From Eretmocerus hayati (Eukaryota; Arthropoda; Insecta; Hymenoptera; Aphelinidae): DNA of 64,000 bases. Under the pieces are notes generated by a model that was not told the origin of the DNA, searched no databases, and worked only from the letters and a program-made list of their open reading frames with translations. Position 1 is the first letter of the stretch; each line of letters starts with the position of its first letter. This document shows, piece after piece, positions 35,176 through 43,078 of the stretch. Where the stretch lies: NCBI GenBank assembly GCA_029851415.1, contig CM056744.1, positions 69,744,172 through 69,808,171 of the forward strand, written 5' to 3'. The position numbers and the translations under genes are program-made.

Positions 35176-35766
35176 TTATTCGTCTGCGTGCTTTTTATTC
35201 TTCAAGTGATACATATGTTGTGCGTTACGTAGTGCACATCTAAATAATGAATTATCGTGGAATTTGCAGGGGGCGTAGTTATAGTCCCTGTCAAAGTAAC
35301 CATCTCTCTCACCACCACACTCTTCGTATATATTTTTCACCCAAAATGACGTGTTGTGCTTGAAATATTCGGGTAGAAGTTGACGTAGCCAGTACTTTTT
35401 CTCATTACGATTCACATAGACGATATTCATTCTAAAGACCGAGCGTGCTGTTTCCAACTCTCGTGCTATTCCAGCAACTTTTTGATCCCAAGGCGTGGAA
35501 CCCGCACCCCATGGTATATTATGCCCATAGTTGAAATGATGGATCATATTCTTGAGCTCGCGAGTTTCTAGATTTTTTATGTCATAGGGTGGTTCAATTG
35601 TATAGTGCAGCGGCTCATAGGTCGTGATACATTCTTTCAGCTCTTGATTGATCAGAGCAATTTCCTTGGGAATGAACACCTGTTTAGCATATCCAATCGT
35701 ATAGCCTTGCATATCGATAAAGATGTAATTTGCACGCATAGGGTAAGACTTTTCAAGATCACTCAT
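35176..35766 (-). CDS. conserved-looking Polinton protein of unknown function, 196 aa
   Basis: An intact ORF beginning MSDLEKSYPM. The N-terminal half has 'ANYIFIDMQGYTIGYAKQVF', a pattern I associate with arthropod Maverick-linked proteins of unknown activity. The C-terminal part has a Cys/His cluster (ECGG ... PCKFHD ... RCALRNAQHMYH) that could bind zinc. It lies between integrase and capsid genes on the same strand. No function is assigned; an exonuclease-like fold is only a guess from the IFIDMQG strand. Confidence 0.75.
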   Translation of the reverse strand: MSDLEKSYPMRANYIFIDMQGYTIGYAKQVFIPKEIALINQELKECITTYEPLHYTIEPPYDIKNLETRELKNMIHHFNYGHNIPWGAGSTPWDQKVAGIARELETARSVFRMNIVYVNRNEKKYWLRQLLPEYFKHNTSFWVKNIYEECGGERDGYFDRDYNYAPCKFHDNSLFRCALRNAQHMYHLKNKKHADE

Positions 35767-35891
35767 GTCGAATCGCCCACAAACGTCTTAAGACGTGGGG
35801 TGGGATTTTTTCTTCCTTTTTCCCCCCACTTCAGACCCCATGTCGTCTCCTGTTGTTGTTGTTGTTGTTGCCGAATGCTGTAGAAAAGCTC

Positions 35892-37109
35892 TCAAATTAT
35901 CTTCTGAACCATACTCGTCAGTGGATTATATTTAACAATCTTATCGTGAATGATGATGCAATACGCTGTCGTATTTTTTGGGATATTTTCCTTAAATTCT
36001 AGTTCCAAACGAATGTCAACAACCGACGATTTCACCGATTCATCTTGTTCTGGAATGTCCAAGGCTATTATTGGATATTTATCGATAAAATTCGCCATAC
36101 TCAGAGACAGACTTGCATTTTCCGTGTTGTAATAGCTCTGTCTAAAAGATTTGAGCATCTGATAGAGAATTGAAGTATTCCTCGAATTTTCAAAATCCAA
36201 ATGCATGTGCTCATAGGGATAGGCCTCGGAATTGAGAAAAAGTTTAACGTTTGTCAGCTTGCAGTGATCAAATTTCACTGCACTCTTTTTGCGATTGTTA
36301 CGTCTGCCAGTTTGGAAAGCGATTATGATGTAGCGTGGCTTTTCCATCTGACTAGTGCTTTTTATCGGCCATATCAACTGTGAAGTATTTTCCGGTAATG
36401 ATGGATATTCAACTGAATCCCATGATCTGAATGATAGATATATAGGTGTTCCACGTTCCAAGATTTTCAAGAGACGTAATTTTATTAAATCTGCTGGATA
36501 GACATGGGGTATGTGAAGCGTTACCGCTGACAAGTTTATCACTGGGTTGCACTCATCTTTGGTCGTTATCACACAATCATTATCGTTTTTCGATCTCAGC
36601 AGGACGATATCGAATTTTGCATGAGCAATCACACGTTTGTAATCCTCACAAAAACCAAACATTTTGTTCAAAGGCAGTGCAAAGTTGAAGCCATAACCTG
36701 TGCTGATTGTGTAGTCTCCAGAATGGTATGCTCCCCCCGACAGGCTCTTTTCCTCATCAGCAGAAAGTGATGCGATATTTTTCATAAGCGTGACAACCCC
36801 AACATTTTTAGTCTCATCAATGATAACATTGTTAATTTCAATGCGAGCACTTTCAAACATGAAACACGGGAAATTATTGACAAGAATGATATCTGCCTCG
36901 GTGTCAAACACTATATTACCAGCTATGTATAAATAAGCTTCACTTGGTAACAAATAGACGTCATTGCTCGATACGGTGATTCTAATTTCATCATTCCTCG
37001 ACAGATTTTGGAAATTAAAGGGTTGATATTTACGAACCAGGCGTTTTGTTATACGCTCATCCTTCACAGGTGGCTTAGTTATGTCCAGGATGTCGGAACG
37101 GGTAGCCAT
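35892..37109 (-). CDS. MCP: major capsid protein (double jelly-roll type)
   Basis: A 405-residue protein from the ATG at 37109 (an upstream in-frame GTG at 37157 is not needed). The N-terminal 'YQPFNFQNLSRNDEIRITVS' and 'LLPSEAYLYIAGNI' are the pattern I expect for Polinton major capsid proteins, followed by long beta-rich sequence. It comes just before (in transcription, after) the penton-like gene, as usual. Upstream at about 37230-37250 is a TATA-like GTATATAATAC and a TCAGT initiator. A donor-like TGAGGTGAGT near 37206 and an acceptor-like GTGCAG near 37116 suggest a leader intron. It should form the pseudo-hexameric capsomers of an icosahedral particle. Assignment is by recognition, not alignment. 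Confidence 0.85.
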   Translation of the reverse strand: MATRSDILDITKPPVKDERITKRLVRKYQPFNFQNLSRNDEIRITVSSNDVYLLPSEAYLYIAGNIVFDTEADIILVNNFPCFMFESARIEINNVIIDETKNVGVVTLMKNIASLSADEEKSLSGGAYHSGDYTISTGYGFNFALPLNKMFGFCEDYKRVIAHAKFDIVLLRSKNDNDCVITTKDECNPVINLSAVTLHIPHVYPADLIKLRLLKILERGTPIYLSFRSWDSVEYPSLPENTSQLIWPIKSTSQMEKPRYIIIAFQTGRRNNRKKSAVKFDHCKLTNVKLFLNSEAYPYEHMHLDFENSRNTSILYQMLKSFRQSYYNTENASLSLSMANFIDKYPIIALDIPEQDESVKSSVVDIRLELEFKENIPKNTTAYCIIIHDKIVKYNPLTSMVQKII

Positions 37110-37246
37110 TTTTCTGCACTTTATAGCCCAGAGATTGTAAAAAGATGATACTTTCACGAGTGAGTGGGGGTCTTTTGGACCCCTTGAACGTGTGTTTCAC
37201 TCGACTCACCTCAGACAACTGAGACGTGAGTGACTTTTCAGCTGTA

Positions 37247-38011
37247 TTATATACGTACATCCCTCCTTTTTCTCTCCCTCAAATGAAATCTCATAGTAAT
37301 TTCTTCCCCGCGATTGTTAATAAGGTCACCGTTCTGATCCAAAAGTCTTATGCAGATATTTTTGATATCATTCGTTCTCGTTTGCGAATACAAAATGTTT
37401 TTAGGTTCTTTTGTATACTGCTCACCCGCCTTCACCTGATGAGGTGAAAATTCATAGATTGTGTAGCACGGGGATCCATTGAAGTATGTCCCACGAATCA
37501 GATTGCACTCAACTCTCACAACATTCACTCGACTGATTTTCACAATGTGATTAGATGTGTGCCACTTGTAAGCTGGTAATGTGCATTTTTCAAACCCCAA
37601 AAGACGTGCCAGGCTATTTTCAGGGGTGAAATCAATGTCGTGATGGGAAAAGATCTCACAATGTAGAGAGTTCTTGTTGACACGAATGAAAATTGATCTT
37701 TCAGTCAAGCCTCGCGGGATATCAACATCTAGCACTTCTTCTGCGTAGGTCTTTAGTGGCACCCTCGGTGGTATATGCTCCTGCAAAAACTCTTCAATGT
37801 CAGCAATCTCATAGGTCCCAGTGGGTATCTCCAATTTTTGATCTCCCCAGTAGAAGTGGTTGTTCCTCCAATCGATGTTTGGAATTGCGTGGTATGTCGT
37901 TAGATCAACCAAACCCAATTCATAGATCTTATTGGGAGACAGGTGTTCCTTGAGTTTGATGTTTTGATCGATGTATGTGGAGGTACTCGACACCACAAAG
38001 ACCTCACTCAT
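37247..38011 (-). CDS. mCP: penton-like minor capsid protein
   Basis: A 254-residue ORF with 'IYELGLVDLTTYHAIPNI' near residue 30 and a C-terminal beta-strand pattern ending in 'EEITMRFHLRERKRR', as in Polinton penton-like proteins with a single jelly roll. It is expected to cap the five-fold vertices. Its promoter is probably at 38040-38056, where the minus strand reads CGTATATAAATACGG. A TAGTCAGTC initiator lies about 30 bases downstream, close to the ATG, so the leader would be very short. The promoter overlaps the end of the protease gene. Confidence 0.8.
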   Translation of the reverse strand: MSEVFVVSSTSTYIDQNIKLKEHLSPNKIYELGLVDLTTYHAIPNIDWRNNHFYWGDQKLEIPTGTYEIADIEEFLQEHIPPRVPLKTYAEEVLDVDIPRGLTERSIFIRVNKNSLHCEIFSHHDIDFTPENSLARLLGFEKCTLPAYKWHTSNHIVKISRVNVVRVECNLIRGTYFNGSPCYTIYEFSPHQVKAGEQYTKEPKNILYSQTRTNDIKNICIRLLDQNGDLINNRGEEITMRFHLRERKRRDVRI

Positions 38012-38043
38012 GACTGACTACGTTTGACCACTGCACCCCGTAT

Positions 38044-38460
38044 TTATATACGATCTCTCAGAAATTTGACACACAATGGACCACAAATGCTCTGGCGGAA
38101 TGTCTGGCGCTGCAATCGGTTGTAAGTAATCTCACAATCTGGCCGACTTTTTTTCCAATACTCTACCAGTTCTCGAGGTGGTTTCAGATTACCAAAACTA
38201 TCGTAATACTCAATTTGACGTCCCTTCTTCCAGTATGCAACCCAATGCGCGTTTTTCAGATTCACCATTGCAGCTTCAGTGTCCCAGGCAGGGGGTGGGG
38301 GGAGATATTCAAGTGCAAACACTCCACGAAAATTTGGGATGTCCCGTGCTGCTAGTGCGAGTTGCCGACCAGTTGTACCTCTTATTTTCTTTTTGCACCC
38401 CCTCTTCTTTTTTTCAAGTTTTTTTTTTTCTTCAGCCCACCACCACCACGTCGTGAGCAA
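38044..38460 (-). CDS. PRO: adenain-like cysteine protease
   Basis: The catalytic triad of adenovirus-type maturation proteases is visible: His in NAHWVAY, Asp/Glu position in IEYYDSFG, and Cys in QSICGPLCVKF. The preceding block 'IPNFRGVFALEYLPPPP' is also typical. It should cleave capsid precursors in the particle. The reading frame opens at 38460, but the first 25 or so residues are Lys/Trp-rich, out of frame with, and overlapping, the 3' end of the PLA2 gene (which ends at 38382). The true start may be internal or depend on splicing or frameshifting. The catalytic part is undamaged. Confidence 0.88.
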   Translation of the reverse strand: MLTTWWWWAEEKKKLEKKKRGCKKKIRGTTGRQLALAARDIPNFRGVFALEYLPPPPAWDTEAAMVNLKNAHWVAYWKKGRQIEYYDSFGNLKPPRELVEYWKKSRPDCEITYNRLQRQTFRQSICGPLCVKFLRDRI

Positions 38461-39062
38461 GAAGATGGGGATAGATAGAGACCCTTACCTTTTGCTTCCA
38501 ACGCCAGATTGTGTCTCTTCAGCTCGGCCAATTGCTTACGATTTGTACGAATCGCACTGATTGATTTTGCAACATTTGACGCTCCACCGGCGAGAGAGGC
38601 AATTGCGCCAAGCGCAGCCAAAGTTGGTAAAATTGCAGGAAGAAATCCTCCTCGTTTTGCTAACGCCAAAGTACGTGGATTAACCCTTCTACCCCTCCTC
38701 TGTCTCCTTCTCCTTCTTTGTCTCTTGAGACCCATACCAAATCTGCGTTTTGCTCGCATGGCCGCGGCAACTCCGCGAGCAGCTAATCGCTCAAAAAACC
38801 CACCCTTTTTTATCCGCTTTTCAGCCGCGGTCTGAAGTTCTAAATCAGCAGCGTGACGATGCTCAAGATCACGAAATTGTGAATATTTTATATCGTGTCG
38901 TTTGCAAGCTTCGTCGAGATCGTTGACCCCACGGTCACCACGGGCTAACCTCTTGCGCAAATTTGTGCCAGGACCGCAGAAATTGTATCCCGGCAAGTGT
39001 AGTTCGAATGGTAGGTTATTTATTGTGGAGTTTACTAGTCCCCCACCTCTTAACGTACACAT
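38382..39062 (-). CDS. parvovirus-type phospholipase A2 domain protein with basic core
   Basis: A 226-residue protein. Residues 17-70 have the calcium loop (YNFCGPGTNL) and the catalytic His-Asp pair (KRHDIKYSQ) of the parvovirus VP1 PLA2 family. That domain lets virions breach endosomal membranes. An Arg-rich block follows (RRRRRQRRGRR), then a hydrophobic Ala/Gly-rich helix (AILPTLAALGAIASLAGGAS, about 140-160) and a basic tail. This layout suggests a virion minor protein combining membrane-breaching and DNA-binding parts. It is transcribed away from the packaging ATPase from a shared promoter region. No key residue is missing. Confidence 0.85.
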   Translation of the reverse strand: MCTLRGGGLVNSTINNLPFELHLPGYNFCGPGTNLRKRLARGDRGVNDLDEACKRHDIKYSQFRDLEHRHAADLELQTAAEKRIKKGGFFERLAARGVAAAMRAKRRFGMGLKRQRRRRRQRRGRRVNPRTLALAKRGGFLPAILPTLAALGAIASLAGGASNVAKSISAIRTNRKQLAELKRHNLALEAKGKGLYLSPSSCSRRGGGGLKKKKNLKKRRGGAKRK

Positions 39063-39099
39063 TGAACATACGAGCTCTCCATGGCAAGCATAGAGAGTG

Positions 39100-39163
39100 A
39101 CTGAAAGTCATCGCTCGAGAGATTTGGTATTTATACTCGTTTCGAGGTTAATTTCAATCAGTA
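39100..39163. promoter_or_regulatory. divergent promoter shared by PLA2 protein and packaging ATPase
   Basis: One near-palindromic TATA sequence (GGTATTTATACTC, 39126-39138) reads as a TATA box on both strands. A TCAGT initiator lies about 30 bases downstream on the plus strand (around 39157) and another about 33 bases downstream on the minus strand (around 39102). Each precedes the start codon of its gene by about 25-40 bases. Confidence 0.6.
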
Positions 39164-39187
39164 GAGAGTGAAACGCAGTGTGCAAAC

Positions 39188-39883
39188 ATGAGATTTATAA
39201 GACAGCCCGAGTCCATCTCCATGGTCAATGTGGATCATGAGGCTTTGGAGAAAGGAGAAAAGCGTCATGGGAAGCTCCTACCCAATACAATTAGATGTTT
39301 AATTATTGGTCCGTCTAACTGTGGTAAGACTACGTGTTTGATTTCACTTATAATCAGCCCAAATGGTCTCGTTTTCGATCATTTGTATGTCTATTCAAAG
39401 TCTCTGCATCAGCCAAAGTACAAGTTTCTCGCTGGAGTGATGAAACCACTCTCAGACATTGGCATGAAATACTTCACTTATGGAGAAAATGCTGATATCG
39501 TAAGGCCGCACGAGGCTCTGAAGAATAGCATATTCATTTTCGATGATGTTAGCCTGGAAAAACAGAGAACCATAGAGGAATATTATTGTATGGGCCGCCA
39601 TTTCGCCATCGACACGTTCTATCTCTCACAGTCGTACGCAGCCATTCCGAAACATATGATAAGAGATAATGCCAACTTGATTTGTCTATTCAATCAGGAC
39701 GATGGAAATTTGAAGCATATATATAGCAATCATGTAGGCTCTGATATGTCATTTCCCGAGTTTAAGAAGCTATGTTCAACATGCTGGAGTGGGGGTAAAT
39801 TCAATTTTCTAACCATTAGCAAAGATGATCCTATGAATAATGGCAGATATAGGCGTGGGTTCAACGACTTTGTCGTGTTTTAA
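39188..39883 (+). CDS. ATP: DNA-packaging ATPase (FtsK/HerA-type)
   Basis: A 231-residue P-loop ATPase: Walker A GPSNCGKTTC at about residues 42-51, Walker B SIFIFDDVS at about 116-124, then a sensor-like 'YLSQSYAAIPKHMIRDNAN'. This is the A32-like genome-packaging enzyme of Polintons, adenovirus-like and larger nucleocytoplasmic viruses. It would pump DNA into capsids. It is intact and starts at the first ATG after the shared promoter. Confidence 0.93.
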   Translation: MRFIRQPESISMVNVDHEALEKGEKRHGKLLPNTIRCLIIGPSNCGKTTCLISLIISPNGLVFDHLYVYSKSLHQPKYKFLAGVMKPLSDIGMKYFTYGENADIVRPHEALKNSIFIFDDVSLEKQRTIEEYYCMGRHFAIDTFYLSQSYAAIPKHMIRDNANLICLFNQDDGNLKHIYSNHVGSDMSFPEFKKLCSTCWSGGKFNFLTISKDDPMNNGRYRRGFNDFVVF

Positions 39884-39931
39884 ACGCGTCAGTTGTGTTT
39901 TGAACGTGTCAGTCGTGTTTGAATCGTCAAC

Positions 39932-41347
39932 ATGGTAAGACCCACAGCGAACAAGAGAAGAAAAAAAGGGGAGGGGGGTGATCGAAAGAAAAGAAAGGGA
40001 AAAAATCGACAAGAGGAGCTGAAATTACAGATTCAACGCACATCACAGGCTATACGGGAGAAACACCAGGCTTACAGACAGGGTAGGGTCAGCGATCAGT
40101 CCATGAATCTGGAGAATTTGCAGTCAATTGTTGAGCCTTTGGAAAAATTGATTTCCTTGAACAAGCATGTAGTGGTGGGGGGTGGGAAGAAGATTAAGAG
40201 AGAGAAATCTTTGAATAGTAGTGGTATTCAGAGTGATAATGAGTACTACAAAGACGACGACGACGACGACGACGACGAGGACGTCGACGACGACGACGAC
40301 GACGGCAACGACGACGACGACGACGACGAGGATGAGAAATATGAGGATGCTGAAAAGATCGACGAGTACGAAATACCACCAGATTCATTAAAAATTCAGG
40401 AAATTCCTCGAAAATCTAGCTACGGAGCGGAGCAATTGGGTGTACCGCTAATCAAGAATAGTAGAAAGAGGCTCTTAGATTCACCCTTTATACTCCAGAA
40501 GCCCAAAAAGAATAAAAAAAACAAGAGTCTCTTGCAAACGTCGTCGTCGTCGTCGTCATCTCGAGGACAGAATGCATCTACCTCTGCAATGGAAGTGGAT
40601 GAACCGCCTCGAATAAATTTGGACGAGACGGTGAGAAATGCAATGAGACACCCGGAACAATGGGAAAATTACGTTGATTTCACAGGGCAAAATTTGGGTG
40701 GGCTAACCACCCAGTACATGACATATTTTTTCACGAAATCAAAGGAAATAGACTCCGTTTATGGTTTACACTTCAACGATAGAAATGAACTTTGTATCGG
40801 AAAATCGAAAATTTTATTCGATAAAGCGACAGATAAGATCGTTGTCGATGGACAGCATGTTTTCCAAGGTACACGTGGACTCTTTGAACTAATTTTCATG
40901 AATAAACCACGTGATTTCACAAATGCTGACATGAGCGAGTACAAGAGGCTCTTGCTAATTAGCATACCACATAGAATTGGTAATGTGCCCGGGGGGAAAA
41001 TGATCAGCTCCAGAGGGTGGAAATACAATCACGTCATTAAGGTGTTGTGCGGGAGTAAGCCTTCCCCACTCCTCTCAAACACATCGTCTGAGGGAAATTC
41101 GGATGATGAAGCGATGCGAATGAAAGGAGGTGGGCTATATGACGTAATCAAACAGGTCAAGGACAAAGACGCTATGACTTTCCATGGAAACAATTCTGAC
41201 CTCGATATTGTCTACTGGAATGACCCCAATGAGCTTGTCAATCGTTTGGATTTACTTTTACGCGAATTTGATTTGGGAAACACCAGTCATCAGGATGAAA
41301 TCCATAGCATTCTCGAGGAGCTGCGAGAGGACGGGTACATAGTATAA
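39932..41347 (+). CDS. Polinton-associated protein with acidic repeat region, 471 aa
   Basis: The N-terminal 30 residues are very basic. A helical segment follows, then an Asp-rich low-complexity run (about residues 108-135, encoded by GAC repeats at 40254-40330) and a Ser run (about 205-212). The C-terminal half is globular, with 'QNLGGLTTQYMTYFF', 'FQGTRGLFELIFMNKP' and the signature 'VYWNDPNELVNRLDLLLREF'. I have seen this signature in arthropod Polinton-linked proteins of unknown function. Intact. Possibly a virion or terminal-protein-related factor, but that is speculation. Confidence 0.75.
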   Translation: MVRPTANKRRKKGEGGDRKKRKGKNRQEELKLQIQRTSQAIREKHQAYRQGRVSDQSMNLENLQSIVEPLEKLISLNKHVVVGGGKKIKREKSLNSSGIQSDNEYYKDDDDDDDDEDVDDDDDDGNDDDDDDEDEKYEDAEKIDEYEIPPDSLKIQEIPRKSSYGAEQLGVPLIKNSRKRLLDSPFILQKPKKNKKNKSLLQTSSSSSSSRGQNASTSAMEVDEPPRINLDETVRNAMRHPEQWENYVDFTGQNLGGLTTQYMTYFFTKSKEIDSVYGLHFNDRNELCIGKSKILFDKATDKIVVDGQHVFQGTRGLFELIFMNKPRDFTNADMSEYKRLLLISIPHRIGNVPGGKMISSRGWKYNHVIKVLCGSKPSPLLSNTSSEGNSDDEAMRMKGGGLYDVIKQVKDKDAMTFHGNNSDLDIVYWNDPNELVNRLDLLLREFDLGNTSHQDEIHSILEELREDGYIV

Positions 41348-41399
41348 AAAGGAGTGCCGGTCATGGGTGATCATCATTCTGTGTTCAGAAGTCGCAGAG
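41344..41399 (+). promoter_or_regulatory. TATA box of the coiled-coil gene
   Basis: TATAAAAAGG at 41344-41353, then an initiator-like TGTTCAG about 35 bases downstream, ahead of the ATG at 41419. The TATA overlaps the stop codon of the preceding gene. Confidence 0.5.
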
Positions 41400-41418
41400 C
41401 TCACATCTGAGACGGAAA

Positions 41419-42871
41419 ATGGACCCAGTTCAGAATAAACCACCACTAGTGGGTGACCAAGAGAGAGTAGATGGAAGAACTGGAACAAGTACTCCATCTA
41501 TTGATCCTCTTAAAAATCCTAAAGTTGGAGATTCATCTCATAGTAAGGAAAGAATGTCGCAAGAAAAAATACCAGCAGGAGGGGGAGGCAGACGAGCTGG
41601 AGGCAGTCAAGCGGGAGAGGAAAAACAAGTGTCTTATGCTGTGAAAGGTATGTAAATCTCTCTCTCTCTCTCTCTCTCTACATCATTCTTATGGAAAACT
41701 AATTCTATTGAAATGCGTTACAGCAGGAACAGATAGACAGTACTATTCAAAGGTGAATCATGCTTTTGGATTGATTCTGCAATCTACTCTGAAAGATGAG
41801 TCAGTTTCTGGGGAAAATCGTCATTCGCTGCTCCGAGCCTTTGCAGACCATTATGAATCAATCGAGTCGGATTCGAGCATGGACATTGAGGAGAAGATTT
41901 CATCTTGCTTTGAACACGTATTTTCGAGGATCAGTAACAAACTATCAGCAGATGAGAAGAAACAATTGATAACCACCATCATTGACTTACTCAATGTTTC
42001 GCGAAAGTCGGTCACCGAAGAGTTAAATTTGAGATATGAAGAACATCAAATGGCTCTCGAAAAAGTTGAAAATGAAATGAGTCAATTGAAATCGATGATT
42101 ATAAATTATCAGGCCTATTATGACATTACGAGCAATGAACAAAACACACAGCAGAATGCTCTAGATGCAAAGGTGCTGGAAATGAAACGTACTCTCGCAG
42201 AGTATGAACAGAATTGTATTCAAATTCGTGAAGATATGAGAAAGTGTCGTTCTGATGTGGTTTTCAACAAGAGTCTCTGTAATGAGCTTGCAAAGCTGCT
42301 CGCGGATCACGCAGAGACGTCAGAAAATAAAATTTCATTGCTCGAGAAGAAATTTGATCAGTGCAATTTGAAAATTGAGACGCTGGTTGCTGAAAATAGA
42401 AATTTGAGGGGAGAAATTGATCGTATGCGACAATTCAACGAGGGTGAGCTACAAAAATATAGGGTGGAAATCGAGGAACGTGTATTGCGTGAGCAATATC
42501 AATTGAAGCAGAGATTGGCAGATTTGGAAAAGCTAGTTACTGAAAATGCACACAGCTGTGAACATGGGATAATGGATACACGTGCATATCTTGATGAAAT
42601 TATGGATCAAGTTCAGCGTACAAACGACCGCGTGACTCAAAATCGTGAAGAGTTGAATGATGAAGATGATGAGCATAATGATGTTATTGAGGATCTCACA
42701 TCGAGGATCGATCAGATTGAAAAGAATGTTCAGGCAATCGATGGTAAAGTTGCTCGTGAACCCGACAACAATCAGAGAATTTTGGCTCGAGTTGAGGACA
42801 ATGGTCGAGGTCTACATCAAATTACTGAACAGCTGAGAAAGGTTCTAGTTGATCGTCGTTATTCTTCATAG
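41419..42871 (+). CDS. long coiled-coil protein, two exons
   Basis: Exon 1 (41419-41647) ends at AAAG before GTATGT. Exon 2 (41724-42871) follows CGTTACAG. The phases agree and give 458 residues. Exon 1 encodes a polar Gly/Pro/Ser-rich head. Exon 2 is almost entirely predicted coiled coil with heptads of Leu/Ile and charged residues (for example 'KISLLEKKFDQCNLKIETLV'). By place and shape it might be a fibre-like or scaffold protein of the particle, but I recognise no family. The intron holds a (CT)n run. AATAAA-like signals occur at 43000-43010. Confidence 0.75.
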
Positions 42872-43078
42872 GTGGTGGATTTTTTTCCTCTCCCCCCCAA
42901 TGCTCTTCCACAGGCATCCCAATTTTGAGCTTTGATTCGAGAGTATGTAATGGAGTTAATCATGTGATTCTAAATTTTTTTTTTTCTCTCATTTTTGGAA
43001 TAATAAAAATTTTTTCAAAATTTAAGCGCGGTTTTTATTTATTCCCAAAAAACCATCATACATGAATCATACATATTC

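Noticed and set aside
37110..37157. Upstream GTG start for the major capsid protein
   Set aside because: The ATG at 37109 is followed by typical capsid N-terminal sequence, and the upstream part overlaps a likely leader-intron acceptor.
40194..40388. Arg-rich minus-strand frame
   Set aside because: Antisense of the GAC repeat encoding the Asp run; no independent support.
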